Positions 44,274 to 53,141 of a stretch of 64,000 nucleotides of DNA are shown here, in pieces. The first letter of the stretch is position 1; each line of letters begins with the position of its first letter. A program made the translations under genes and the position numbers. The stretch is taken from positions 299,670-363,669 of the forward strand of contig NZ_QRDX01000004.1 of the NCBI RefSeq assembly GCF_003386195.1, given 5' to 3'. Origin of the DNA: Seonamhaeicola aphaedonensis. Lineage in GTDB: Bacteria > Bacteroidota > Bacteroidia > Flavobacteriales > Flavobacteriaceae. Below the pieces are notes generated by a model that was not told the origin of the DNA, ran no database searches, and saw nothing but the letters and a program-made list of their open reading frames with translations.

Positions 44274-44948
44274 CTATGATTCGTTAAGATTAACACCTTT
44301 TCTTAGCAAGAAAACACCCATAACTGCTAACCAGATTACTTTTACATGAAACATTGGTTTATATACTTCAAAGTTATCAGGAATCAATAAAATAATCCCC
44401 ATAGCTAACAACCCAAATAAAATTGTGAACCAACCTAACCATGCACTAACAATTTTCCATTTTACTAAACCAGCCCCTAATAACACCAGGCCTACTCCAG
44501 AGAAAATACGTCCAAAACGAATGAAACATGTAACATATTGATTTGTGTACAAAATACTGTTCATGAATTCTTTAATTTCAGCGACCGATTTACCAGCAGT
44601 TTGACCAACACCCCAGGCACCATAATTATAGTAATACGCATTTGCAATTGCCAAAGTAAAAGTACCTACAACCACCATACCTGCTCCTGGTAATACGAGT
44701 ACCCTAAATGGTTTTTTACTTATAACCGCAACTATTGCAAACATAGCTATAGCCATTGTAACCCAGCCAAAAATATGTATGCGATACATCCAAATCCAAT
44801 ACCAAACATTTTCTCCAATGGCTGTAAAGTCTTCGGCTACAAAATATTCACCAACATGATGTGAAGATAATACCCAACCACCCCATAACATAAGAGCTGC
44901 AGCAATAAATGACCATGCTGTAAACTTAGTTTCAAAATCTTTTTTCAT
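44274..44948 (-). CDS. Polytopic membrane protein of unknown function
   Basis: The 224-residue protein has about five or six hydrophobic stretches, for example AWSFIAAALMLWGGWVLSSH, GWVTMAIAMFAIVAVI and FTILFGLLAMGIILLI. I recognise no family. It is read divergently from the sulfite-oxidase-like gene with 146 bp between, which may point to a link with that module. Confidence 0.65.
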   Translation of the reverse strand: MKKDFETKFTAWSFIAAALMLWGGWVLSSHHVGEYFVAEDFTAIGENVWYWIWMYRIHIFGWVTMAIAMFAIVAVISKKPFRVLVLPGAGMVVVGTFTLAIANAYYYNYGAWGVGQTAGKSVAEIKEFMNSILYTNQYVTCFIRFGRIFSGVGLVLLGAGLVKWKIVSAWLGWFTILFGLLAMGIILLIPDNFEVYKPMFHVKVIWLAVMGVFLLRKGVNLNES

Positions 44949-45094
44949 AATAAACTTATTTAAATATTTTGTAAAGTACTACACAACAATAAGTTGTAAT
45001 GTAACTTTTGTTTCATAAGGGTTTATTTTTTTAATTAACTTACATCAAATTCTAGGCATGTTTAAAACATTAATTACATTTTAGATAAATAATT

Positions 45095-46315
45095 TTGAAG
45101 AGAAGAGAATTCATAAGTAGAGCAGGGTTAGGCACAATTTCAACTATCATTGGAGCAGAAATTGTTTACGGACTCAACTTGCCTGAAGATTATATTCCTC
45201 TGGCATTACAAGATCCAGATCCATTTAAAATGTTCAATAAACATAAAGACATGGTAGTTTTAAATGACAAGCCTTGGAATATTGAAGCACAAGCACATCT
45301 CCTAGATGACGCTGTCACTCCAAACGCTTGTATGTTTATTAGAAATAATGGGCTGATACCTAAAGATATTGATGCTAAAGCTTGGACATTAACCATTGAT
45401 GGAGAGTCTGTGACCAACAAAAAAACATACTCTTTGGCAGATTTAAAAACTAAATTTAAGCAATATACCTACCAATTAACTTTAGAATGCGGTGGAAATG
45501 GTAGAAATGAGTTTAACCCGCCTGCAAAAGGAAACCAATGGAGTGTTGGTGCAGTACACTGTGCAAATTGGACTGGTGTTCGTTTAAAAGATGTTTTAGA
45601 AGATGCCGGTATAGAAAGTGACGCTGTCTATATAGGATACCATGCAGCAGATATTCATTTAAGTATGGACCCTACAAAAGAACCAATTTCAAGGGGCTGC
45701 CCAATGTCTAAGGCCCTTCAAGACGAAACACTCTTAGCGTTTAAAATGAATGGTAAAGATATTCCGATAGCTCATGGTTATCCCTTAAGACTTGTTGCTG
45801 GTGGTTGGCCTGCTTCGGTTTCAGGAAAATGGATAAATAGAATTAGCATTAGAAATAAAGTGCATGATGGTACTAAAATGACAGGAACCGCATACAGAGT
45901 ACCATGTGAACCGGTTGCTCCTGGTGAAAAAGTAAAAGATGAAAATATGTGCATTATAGAATCAATGCCCGTAAAATCTTTAATTACTGACCCAAAAACT
46001 GGAGCTATTATTAATGAAGGAAATGCATTAAAAATAAGAGGTCATGCCTGGGCCGGAGAATTAGAAGTTACAAAAATGGAATACTCTATTGATTTTGGTG
46101 CTACTTGGCAAATATGCAAAATTGAAAAACCAGTAAACAGATTGGCTTGGCAACATTTTAAAGCAGAAGTTACGTTTCCAAAAAAAGGCTATTACGAAGT
46201 TTGGGCTAAAGCTACAGATTCCAATGGTGTGTCTCAACCTATGTTATTGCCTGGGTGGAACCCTAAAGGCTATTTAAATAACGCTTGCCATAGAATTGCT
46301 GTTAAAGTAAAATAG
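45095..46315 (+). CDS. Sulfite-oxidase-like molybdoenzyme, Tat-exported (SorA-like)
   Basis: The 406-residue protein starts (M)KRREFISRAGLGTI, a twin-arginine-type signal, so the folded cofactor protein is exported. The molybdenum Cys is Cys132 in TLECGGNGRNEF, followed by GYPLRLVAGGWPASVSGKWI. These fit the sulfite oxidase/SorA family (SoxC is a relative). An in-frame TAA three codons upstream makes TTG 45095 the likely start. A cytochrome c gene follows after 7 bp, as in SorAB, where electrons from sulfite pass to cytochrome c. The substrate is assumed from the family; a different oxidisable compound is possible. Confidence 0.85.
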   Translation: MKRREFISRAGLGTISTIIGAEIVYGLNLPEDYIPLALQDPDPFKMFNKHKDMVVLNDKPWNIEAQAHLLDDAVTPNACMFIRNNGLIPKDIDAKAWTLTIDGESVTNKKTYSLADLKTKFKQYTYQLTLECGGNGRNEFNPPAKGNQWSVGAVHCANWTGVRLKDVLEDAGIESDAVYIGYHAADIHLSMDPTKEPISRGCPMSKALQDETLLAFKMNGKDIPIAHGYPLRLVAGGWPASVSGKWINRISIRNKVHDGTKMTGTAYRVPCEPVAPGEKVKDENMCIIESMPVKSLITDPKTGAIINEGNALKIRGHAWAGELEVTKMEYSIDFGATWQICKIEKPVNRLAWQHFKAEVTFPKKGYYEVWAKATDSNGVSQPMLLPGWNPKGYLNNACHRIAVKVK

Positions 46316-46322
46316 ATATCTA

Positions 46323-46796
46323 ATGTCTAAAGACGAAGATTTTAGAAAGTATATAAGAAAAGTTTACAAGCTCACGGCATTATTTTCCAGTCTATTCATA
46401 ATTACAGGCGGGCTACTTGTTATATATTCAATAAGTCCCGGGTTATTTAATTTTAAAAAAGAACCTGTAACACCAGTCTATGTTGCCGTTGAAGAAGACT
46501 CTGATAAAATTGAAAATGGAATTCATGTGAGAACTGGATTAGTTGAGGCCGAAGGGCTAATGACCGTTGTTAATAACTGTACCAATTGTCATTCAGCAAA
46601 ACTGGTCATTCAAAATAGGATGAATGAAGAACGGTGGAATGCCACCATTAAATGGATGCAAGAAACACAAAACCTTTGGGATTTAGGCAATAACCAAAGT
46701 ATAATTGTAAATTATTTGGTAACCAATTACCCACCGCCAGAAGTTGGAAGACGTTCTAATTTAACAGATATAGATTGGTATGAGTTAAAAGATTAA
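46323..46796 (+). CDS. Membrane-anchored monohaem cytochrome c (SorB-like)
   Basis: The 157-residue protein has one N-terminal helix (LFSSLFIITGGLLVIYSI), then a single haem site CTNCH (Cys86, Cys89, His90) and IKWMQETQNLW with a probable axial Met. It begins 7 bp after the molybdoenzyme gene. In SorAB enzymes a small cytochrome subunit takes electrons from the Mo subunit; here the anchor would tie it to the inner membrane facing the periplasm. Confidence 0.85.
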   Translation: MSKDEDFRKYIRKVYKLTALFSSLFIITGGLLVIYSISPGLFNFKKEPVTPVYVAVEEDSDKIENGIHVRTGLVEAEGLMTVVNNCTNCHSAKLVIQNRMNEERWNATIKWMQETQNLWDLGNNQSIIVNYLVTNYPPPEVGRRSNLTDIDWYELKD

Positions 46797-46827
46797 TTAT
46801 TATAAAAATCAATAATATAAAGTAGTC

Positions 46828-47703
46828 ATGAATAAATATTTAGACGCATTTGTCAATGCATTTACAGGTACGGTTGAATGGACATGGAAATCCATAATTT
46901 TTGAAGTTCCGTGGTATACAAATTATTTTTGGGGTCTTGTGGTTATTTCTCTTGCCGTTTGGGTGTTAGAAATAGCATTTCCTTGGAGAAAAAATCAATC
47001 TATTTTCAGAAAAGATTTTTGGTTAGATGGTTTCTATATGTTCTTTAACTTCTTCATCTTTTCTATCGTTATTAGTGGTTTCTATAAGATTTTAGGACTC
47101 TTGTTTGCCGAAATAAACATTACTGCAAAAACATTTGCCTTGTTTGATATCTCGCAATGGCCAATGTGGGGGCAACTTTTAATATTCTTTATAATTCTTG
47201 ATTTTGTTCAATGGTTTACACATGTTTTACTCCATAAATACGCTTTCCTTTGGAAATTTCATAAAGTACACCACAGTGTAAAGGAAATGGGGTTTGCAGC
47301 CCATTTAAGATACCACTGGATGGAAAATGTATTGTATAAACCTCTCAAAACCTTTGGAGTTATGCTTATTGGTGGATTTGAACCAGAACAAGCCTTTATT
47401 ATCCACTTTATAACCATTGCTATTGGGCATTTTAATCACTCTAATATTAAAATAACTTGGGGCCCTCTAAAATACGTCTTTAATAATCCTGTGATGCATT
47501 TGTATCACCATGCTTACACATTACCAAAAGGAAAGTATGGCGTTAATTATGGCATTAGTTTAAGCCTTTGGGATTACATATTTAAGACAAACTACATTCC
47601 TGAAGATAGTGGTACCATAGAGATTGGATTTAAAGGCGATGATAAATTTCCTAAAGACTTTATTGGTCAAAATATCTATGGATTTAAAAAAGGACAAAAG
47701 TAA
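46828..47703 (+). CDS. Sterol desaturase / fatty acid hydroxylase family membrane protein
   Basis: The 291-residue protein has several hydrophobic segments and the His clusters HVLLHKY, FHKVHHSV, HFNHSN and HLYHHAYTLP of the diiron hydroxylase superfamily. It follows the cytochrome c gene after 31 bp, in the same direction, and a terminator is near. Members modify lipids, sterols or carotenoids. Which substrate this one uses, and whether it takes electrons from the cytochrome next to it, is unknown. Confidence 0.85.
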   Translation: MNKYLDAFVNAFTGTVEWTWKSIIFEVPWYTNYFWGLVVISLAVWVLEIAFPWRKNQSIFRKDFWLDGFYMFFNFFIFSIVISGFYKILGLLFAEINITAKTFALFDISQWPMWGQLLIFFIILDFVQWFTHVLLHKYAFLWKFHKVHHSVKEMGFAAHLRYHWMENVLYKPLKTFGVMLIGGFEPEQAFIIHFITIAIGHFNHSNIKITWGPLKYVFNNPVMHLYHHAYTLPKGKYGVNYGISLSLWDYIFKTNYIPEDSGTIEIGFKGDDKFPKDFIGQNIYGFKKGQK

Positions 47704-47725
47704 TTTTGAATCATTAAAAAAGATT

Positions 47726-47758
47726 AAAAAGCTTCCCTATTTGGAAGCTTTTTGTTTT
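47726..47758. terminator. Terminator between convergent genes
   Basis: AAAAAGCTTCC and GGAAGCTTTTT form a perfect 11-bp stem with loop CTATTT and T-rich flanks on both sides, so it can serve the desaturase operon and the HAD operon read from the other side. Confidence 0.78.
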
Positions 47759-47768
47759 ATAATGGATA

Positions 47769-48404
47769 TTAAATCATATCTAAAAACTTATCCATACTAT
47801 CAAAGGTATAGGTAGCTAAAGTTTTTAATTCGTCTTTATAATCGTGTTCTGTATATCCAAACACATCAAACCCACCATTTATAGCAGCTTTCACTCCCGA
47901 TAAGCTATCTTCAACTACCAAACAATCGTTTGTGCTAAAACCCATTGTTTGTGCTGCCCAAAGAAATACGTCTGGCTCCGGTTTCCATTTTTGGATGGTA
48001 TAACAACTAAAAATATTATTACCAAAAAAGGGTAAAAGACCTGTAACTTCCAAATTAAGTTTTATTTTGTTTACAGGTCCACTGGAGGCTACACAAAATG
48101 GTACCTCTAAATTTTTAAGAACTTCTTTGATTCCTTTAATTGGCTTTACTTCATTTTCGAATTTTTCAAACGAAAGAACACGATAATCTCTCTCAAAATC
48201 ATTACCTATAGGCTTCCCTAATAGATCTGAAATAATTGCCATACATGAGTTTAACGATTTGCCTTTAAAATTGATTAAAGATTCTTTAAAATCCATATTG
48301 GCTCCGAGACCGTTAGCCATATCAACCAAAACACCAATAGCAATAGATTCACTATCAATTAAAACCCCATCACAATCGAAGATGATACATTTGTATTGGC
48401 TCAT
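47769..48404 (-). CDS. HAD-family phosphatase (beta-phosphoglucomutase-like)
   Basis: The 211-residue protein starts with the nucleophile motif IIFDCDGVLIDSESIA, with CVASSGP and VVEDSLSGVKAAINGG later, as in the HAD subfamily IA hydrolases and beta-phosphoglucomutases. It is the last gene of a three-gene minus-strand run with the SDR and M28 genes (7-bp gap). The substrate is not evident. Confidence 0.85.
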   Translation of the reverse strand: MSQYKCIIFDCDGVLIDSESIAIGVLVDMANGLGANMDFKESLINFKGKSLNSCMAIISDLLGKPIGNDFERDYRVLSFEKFENEVKPIKGIKEVLKNLEVPFCVASSGPVNKIKLNLEVTGLLPFFGNNIFSCYTIQKWKPEPDVFLWAAQTMGFSTNDCLVVEDSLSGVKAAINGGFDVFGYTEHDYKDELKTLATYTFDSMDKFLDMI

Positions 48405-48411
48405 AAATTAC

Positions 48412-49098
48412 TTAAGGCGTGGAATTTGAGACTTGCAAAAGCTTTCCGTTATAATATCTATTTCCTGTAAGAGAAAAATTGAAGATATATTGTGCCATTT
48501 CAGATGCAGTAATTTGGGCCTGATAACCAGGAAAAGCTTCTTCTAACATTTCTGTTTGAACAGCACCTAAAGCCAATACATTGAATGAAATTTTAGACTC
48601 TTTGTATTCTTCCGCTAACAACTCTGTTAAGGTAATTACGGCACCCTTACTGGAACTATAGGCTGCTAAACCAGGAAACTTTAAACTACCCTGAACACCT
48701 CCCATAGAACTAATAGTAACCACATGACTTTTTGCTTCCATAAAAGGCAAACAAGTTCTAATCATTTCTGAAACACCATAAACATTAGTTGTATAAACTT
48801 GTTCAAAATCTGCCATAGTGGTTTCTGCAAAGGGTTTATTGAGTAATGCTCCAGCATTATTAATAAGAATATCAACCTTCTTGAACTTCAAATCTATAAA
48901 GGTCTCAACACGTTTATAATCTAACGGACTACTTAAATCGAAGGAAAAAGCAGTTACATTATTTAAACCTAAATTAGATATCGGTTTTTCATTTCTAGAT
49001 AATGCTAGGACTTTATGACCAGCCTCTGCAAATAGTTTCACTAATTCAAAACCAATCCCTCTACTAGTCCCTGTGATGATGACGTTCTTATTACTCAT
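48412..49098 (-). CDS. Short-chain dehydrogenase/reductase
   Basis: The 228-residue protein has the SDR cofactor loop TGTSRGIGFE, NNAG, and a Tyr-Lys pair in AYSSSKGAV. It oxidises or reduces a small alcohol or ketone with NAD(P). It overlaps the M28 gene upstream by 8 bp and is cotranscribed with the HAD gene. The substrate is unknown. Confidence 0.88.
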   Translation of the reverse strand: MSNKNVIITGTSRGIGFELVKLFAEAGHKVLALSRNEKPISNLGLNNVTAFSFDLSSPLDYKRVETFIDLKFKKVDILINNAGALLNKPFAETTMADFEQVYTTNVYGVSEMIRTCLPFMEAKSHVVTISSMGGVQGSLKFPGLAAYSSSKGAVITLTELLAEEYKESKISFNVLALGAVQTEMLEEAFPGYQAQITASEMAQYIFNFSLTGNRYYNGKLLQVSNSTP

Positions 49099-50104
49099 TG
49101 TTCAATTTAATTTCTTTAGACACACTATTTGTCATTCCCTCTATAGCAGGAATCATACTTTTTACAAAGTTAGCCATATGTGTGTAATCCATTTTATCTG
49201 CTTCATCATCTACATGATGGTAATAGTCAAAATTTGTGAAATCAAAAGTTGAGATAGCATGTGCAGGAATTTCAAACTGTTTATAAAAAGGATAGTTATC
49301 AGATCTCATAAATAACTGATACTCTTTAGCTTTTGAAAAAAAACCAATAATTTCAGAGCCAGCATATTCATTTAACTTAGATGGAATGTTAGATTTTTTA
49401 TATCCAGTAATGTAAGCCATAGTTTCTTCTTTGGCCCTAGGCACACCTATCATTTCAAAATTAATCATCGTGTAGAGATTCAAACCCTCCTTTTGCAAAC
49501 GCTTTGCTAGATGATTAGAACCTTTCAGCCCCATCTCTTCAGCGTCAAACAACGTGAAAAGCATACTGCGTTTATTAGTTTTATTCTGAGCAAAATATTT
49601 TGCCCACTCCATAACTGCTACTGTACCCGAAGCATCATCGTTAGCTCCATTCGCTATACTATCTCCGTCTACTACTTTTGCAGTTCCAATATGGTCATAA
49701 TGAGCCCCTAGAATTATAAATTCATTTTTTAGTTCCACATCCTGACCTTCAACAAAACCTATTATATTATATCCAACAAGCTTTTTTATATTGAAAGTAT
49801 CTCTGTAGGTATTGAAATAGGGTTTAACTCCGCTATTCTTGAAGAAATTTTCAATAAAAACCGCTGCTTTTTCAAGACCTTTTGTTCCCGTACTTCTGCC
49901 CTCTAAATGATCTGAAGCCAAATACTCCATATTGAATTTCATACTAGCTTCTATAGAAGTTTCATGCTCTTCTGGACTTATACTTTGGGATATAACTGTA
50001 TTATCTGAATCTATAGAACCAATATCATTTGATCGATTATATTTCTGTGCTGTGTTACAAGTGGTATATAATACTGTTAGCACTAACAATAATGTTTTAT
50101 ACAT
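49091..50104 (-). CDS. M28-family metallopeptidase lipoprotein
   Basis: The 337-residue protein has a signal with LYTTC, probably a lipobox (Cys16), and zinc sites GAHYDHIG, GANDDASG and FDAEEMGLKGS, the M28 aminopeptidase pattern with two Zn. The exported form probably releases amino acids from peptides in the periplasm or outside. It begins the three-gene operon. Confidence 0.9.
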   Translation of the reverse strand: MYKTLLLVLTVLYTTCNTAQKYNRSNDIGSIDSDNTVISQSISPEEHETSIEASMKFNMEYLASDHLEGRSTGTKGLEKAAVFIENFFKNSGVKPYFNTYRDTFNIKKLVGYNIIGFVEGQDVELKNEFIILGAHYDHIGTAKVVDGDSIANGANDDASGTVAVMEWAKYFAQNKTNKRSMLFTLFDAEEMGLKGSNHLAKRLQKEGLNLYTMINFEMIGVPRAKEETMAYITGYKKSNIPSKLNEYAGSEIIGFFSKAKEYQLFMRSDNYPFYKQFEIPAHAISTFDFTNFDYYHHVDDEADKMDYTHMANFVKSMIPAIEGMTNSVSKEIKLNNE

Positions 50105-50242
50105 AACTATAAATCTTAAAAAAATAAAGATAAAAAAACCCGTTTCATTTAAAACAGCTTTAACAATTAATTATTTTCTATTTAAAGACTAACTCTAAAC
50201 ACTTTCTTAATTCCTTAAAAATCATTACCTTGTATAGATAAA

Positions 50243-51028
50243 ATGCGATTAATCTCTATGAACTCTCAAGCTAGCTATATAATGGTGTTAGAAACCAGTG
50301 ATTACCTGCACAGGCTAGAAGCAAATCAGTTCAATTTATTTACCCAAAAACTCCACAACGGGATTTTCAATGTATTAAATAAATTTGAAGGGCGTATTAT
50401 AAGCCATAATGATAATACTTATAAAATATCTTTTAATCAAGTTACAGACGCTATTTTATGTGCCATAAAACTACAATACAATTTTAAGTATATAACTCCT
50501 AAGTTTGACCACTCTATAAGGCGCCTAAAAATTGGGATTGCCTACGAGGAAGGAAATGGAAAAGGCATCACCTTAGCCACTAGAATGTGTGAAAATATAA
50601 AAGATCAAGTTGTTATTGAAGTAAGGGTAAAAAATGTATATCAGAAAGAAAATAAAAACTCCTTTATAAATAAGGACCATTTTAGAACTTTAAAAGTTTC
50701 GGAGATTACTTTCTTAACGAGATTAATGGATTATATTGAAACCGTTTGGAATAATCCAACCTTTAGTATTGATGACTTCTATGAACCTCTTGGATATTCA
50801 AAATCACAAGTTTACAGGAAGATGATTTCTTTAACAGGAGTTCCTTTAAGTACTTTTATTAAAAATTACCGCTTAAATAAAGCGATGTATTTGATGCACT
50901 TCAGAAAGAATAAAATATCAGAAGTAGCCAAACATAGTGGTTTTATTAACCCGAGTTATTTTAGCAGATGTTTTAAAGATAGGTTTGAAATTTTACCTTC
51001 AAGGTACCTTCAACAACATTCGTTATAA
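50243..51028 (+). CDS. AraC-family regulator with a cyclase-like N-terminal domain
   Basis: The 261-residue protein has two parts. Residues 10-130 follow the pattern of class III nucleotide cyclase domains: VLETSDYLHRLEANQFNLF, then EGRIISHNDNTYKISF in place of GDG, and LKIGIAYEEGNGKGITLATR. The catalytic Asp pair is not fully kept, so it is probably a sensing, not a synthesising, domain. From about 160 there is a double-HTH AraC domain (YSKSQVYRKMISLTGVPLST, ISEVAKHSGFINPSYFSRCF). The next gene on this strand encodes a DUF4242 protein, with two palindromes in between. Confidence 0.75.
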   Translation: MRLISMNSQASYIMVLETSDYLHRLEANQFNLFTQKLHNGIFNVLNKFEGRIISHNDNTYKISFNQVTDAILCAIKLQYNFKYITPKFDHSIRRLKIGIAYEEGNGKGITLATRMCENIKDQVVIEVRVKNVYQKENKNSFINKDHFRTLKVSEITFLTRLMDYIETVWNNPTFSIDDFYEPLGYSKSQVYRKMISLTGVPLSTFIKNYRLNKAMYLMHFRKNKISEVAKHSGFINPSYFSRCFKDRFEILPSRYLQQHSL

Positions 51029-51080
51029 TTTATTTCCCCAAATTCTATCAATAAATTGCTGTCTATTTATTGTATAAAAT

Positions 51081-51123
51081 AAATTCTAGAATAGAATTTG
51101 TACATATCTTAAATTTTAAGATA
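51081..51123. promoter_or_regulatory. Two palindromes upstream of the DUF4242 gene
   Basis: AAATTCTA-GAA-TAGAATTT (51081-51099) and TATCTTAAATTTTAAGATA (51105-51123) are perfect inverted repeats in the 130 bp between the AraC-type regulator and the DUF4242 gene. They may be operator sites. AraC-type proteins usually bind direct repeats, so ownership is uncertain. Confidence 0.45.
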
Positions 51124-51158
51124 CAAGATGATTATAATTAATTTAAACAAACTTTACC

Positions 51159-51431
51159 ATGCCAAAGTACATTATTGAGAGAGAAATTCCGGGAGCTGGA
51201 AAATTAACTCAAGAGGATTTAAAGCAAATTTCACAAACTTCATGTGCCGTTTTAGAAAATTTAGGACCTAAAATTAACTGGATACATAGCTATGTGACTG
51301 GAGATAAAATTTATTGCGTTTATATTGCTCCAAACAAAGAAATGGTTCTGGAACATGCTAACCAAGGAGGGTTCCCTGCCAATTCAATAAGTGAAGTAGC
51401 TACTATTATTGATCCTGTGACTTCTGAATAA
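51159..51431 (+). CDS. DUF4242 (SCO4226-like) small protein
   Basis: The 90-residue protein starts PKYIIEREIPGAGKL and contains NWIHSYVTGDKIYCVYIAPN and HANQGGFPANSISEV, matching DUF4242, a small ferredoxin-like fold family that includes a nickel-binding protein of Streptomyces. It is 130 bp downstream of the cyclase-like/AraC gene and followed by a strong terminator. Nickel binding is known only from a relative. Confidence 0.85.
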   Translation: MPKYIIEREIPGAGKLTQEDLKQISQTSCAVLENLGPKINWIHSYVTGDKIYCVYIAPNKEMVLEHANQGGFPANSISEVATIIDPVTSE

Positions 51432-51435
51432 AAAG

Positions 51436-51470
51436 AAAGGCCTGATTAATAAATTAATCAGGCCTTTTTA
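51436..51470. terminator. Strong terminator between the DUF4242 and pdhC genes
   Basis: AAAGGCCTGATTAAT and ATTAATCAGGCCTTT form a perfect stem of 13-15 bp with a very small loop and A/T tracts on both sides, so it can stop both converging transcripts. Confidence 0.88.
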
Positions 51471-51494
51471 TAAAATATCACCCTGTATATATAA

Positions 51495-53138
51495 TTAAAC
51501 CAACATAGTTACAGGGTTTTCGATATAACCTCTTAATGTTTGCAAAAACTCAGCTCCAGTAGCTCCATCAACTGTTCTATGATCACAAGCTAAGGTTAAC
51601 TTCATGGTGTTTCCAACAACCACCTGACCCTCTTTAACCACTGGCTTTTGAACAATAGAACCTACCGATAAAATTGCAGAATTAGGCTGATTGATAATAG
51701 ATGTAAAATAATCTATACCAAACATTCCTAAATTAGAAACTGTGAAGGTACTACCAGACATTTCATCAGGCGTTAATTTTTTGTTTCTAGCTTTACCCGC
51801 TAATTCTTTGACCTCAGCGCCAATTTGTGGTAAGGATTGCTCGTTTGCAAAACGTACTACAGGAACAACCAATCCATCTGGAACAGCAACCGCTACCCCA
51901 ATGTGTACATGATTGTTTAATCGCATTTTATCATCAAACCATTGTGAGTTTACTTGAGGATGTTGTTTTAATGCCAAAGCGCAAGCTTTGACTACAATAT
52001 CATTAAATGAAATTTTGGTATCTGGAATTGAATTAAATTGTTTACGGAATTCAATAGCATTATCCATATCAAACTCCACAGCTAGATAATAGTGTGGCGC
52101 AGAAAACTTAGATTTTGTAAGTGATTTGGCAATGGCCTTACGCATTTGCGAATTAGGAACATCTTCATAATCTTCCTGACCAGCCGGCACAAACTTACCA
52201 ACAGCACCTGCTCCAGAAGCAGGAACAAAATTTTCTATATCAAATTTTACAATACGTCCGTTTTCTCCAGTACCTGTAACATGGGATAAATTAATACCCC
52301 TTTCTTCAGCCATTTTCTTAGCTAAAGGTGATACAAAAACACGCTCCCCTTTGACAGGTTTCTTGGCCTTTGCCTCCTTTTTAGACTCAACTTTTGCTGC
52401 TTCTTGTACTTTTGGAGTCTCAACTTTAGGTGCTTCGGCTTTAGGTGCTTCAGCTTTGGGTGATTCAGCTGATGCAACAACTTTAAAGTTTTTTGCAACT
52501 TCAGACACATCGGTTCCTGCAGGACCAATAATAGCTAAAAGTTCATCTACTTTTGCTGATTCACCTTCTCCTAAACCTATGTGAAGTAGCGTTCCTGATT
52601 GGAACGACTCAAACTCCATAGTCGCTTTATCTGTTTCTATTTCAGCTAAAATATCACCTTCTTCAACCGTATCACCCTCTTTCTTAATCCAAAGTGCTAC
52701 CGTCCCTTCTTCCATGGTATCACTTAAACGTGGCATAGTTACAACCACAACACCTTCAGGAAGTTCTTGGTTAGGAGCCTCTTCTTGTTTCTCTTCAATA
52801 ACTGGAGGCGTTTCTGCTACAGGAGTTTCAGCTACCTTTTCTTCAGCTTGAGTTGCTGCTGGTGCTGAACCTCCACTTAAAAGCCCTGAAATATCTTCAC
52901 CTTCTTCTCCAATAATAGCTAGAAGCTCATCTACTTTGGTAGTTTCACCTTCCTGAACACCAATATGAAGTAAAGTTCCTTCGTTAAAAGATTCAAATTC
53001 CATGGTGGCCTTATCTGTTTCAATTTCAGCTAAAATATCACCTTCTTCAACTTTATCACCAACTTTCTTTAACCAACTTGCAACGGTACCTTCTTCCATG
53101 GTATCGCTCAAACGCGGCATATTTACTACTATGGCCAT
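51495..53138 (-). CDS. pdhC: Pyruvate dehydrogenase E2 component (dihydrolipoamide acetyltransferase)
   Basis: The 547-residue protein has two lipoyl domains with ETDKATMEFES (lipoyl lysines Lys43 and Lys171), a Pro/Ala/Glu/Lys-rich linker, a peripheral-subunit-binding segment (RVFVSPLAKKMAEERGINLS), and the catalytic domain ending in ACDHRTVDGATGAEFL. It transfers acetyl groups to CoA in the PDH core. It lies 3 bp after pdhA. The two lipoyl coding stretches are similar at the DNA level and could recombine. Confidence 0.95.
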   Translation of the reverse strand: MAIVVNMPRLSDTMEEGTVASWLKKVGDKVEEGDILAEIETDKATMEFESFNEGTLLHIGVQEGETTKVDELLAIIGEEGEDISGLLSGGSAPAATQAEEKVAETPVAETPPVIEEKQEEAPNQELPEGVVVVTMPRLSDTMEEGTVALWIKKEGDTVEEGDILAEIETDKATMEFESFQSGTLLHIGLGEGESAKVDELLAIIGPAGTDVSEVAKNFKVVASAESPKAEAPKAEAPKVETPKVQEAAKVESKKEAKAKKPVKGERVFVSPLAKKMAEERGINLSHVTGTGENGRIVKFDIENFVPASGAGAVGKFVPAGQEDYEDVPNSQMRKAIAKSLTKSKFSAPHYYLAVEFDMDNAIEFRKQFNSIPDTKISFNDIVVKACALALKQHPQVNSQWFDDKMRLNNHVHIGVAVAVPDGLVVPVVRFANEQSLPQIGAEVKELAGKARNKKLTPDEMSGSTFTVSNLGMFGIDYFTSIINQPNSAILSVGSIVQKPVVKEGQVVVGNTMKLTLACDHRTVDGATGAEFLQTLRGYIENPVTMLV

Positions 53139-53141
53139 AGT

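Noticed and set aside
52322..52528. A minus-strand open frame inside pdhC, Leu/Lys/Gln rich.
   Set aside because: It is a shifted reading of the repetitive linker of the E2 component and has no signals of its own.
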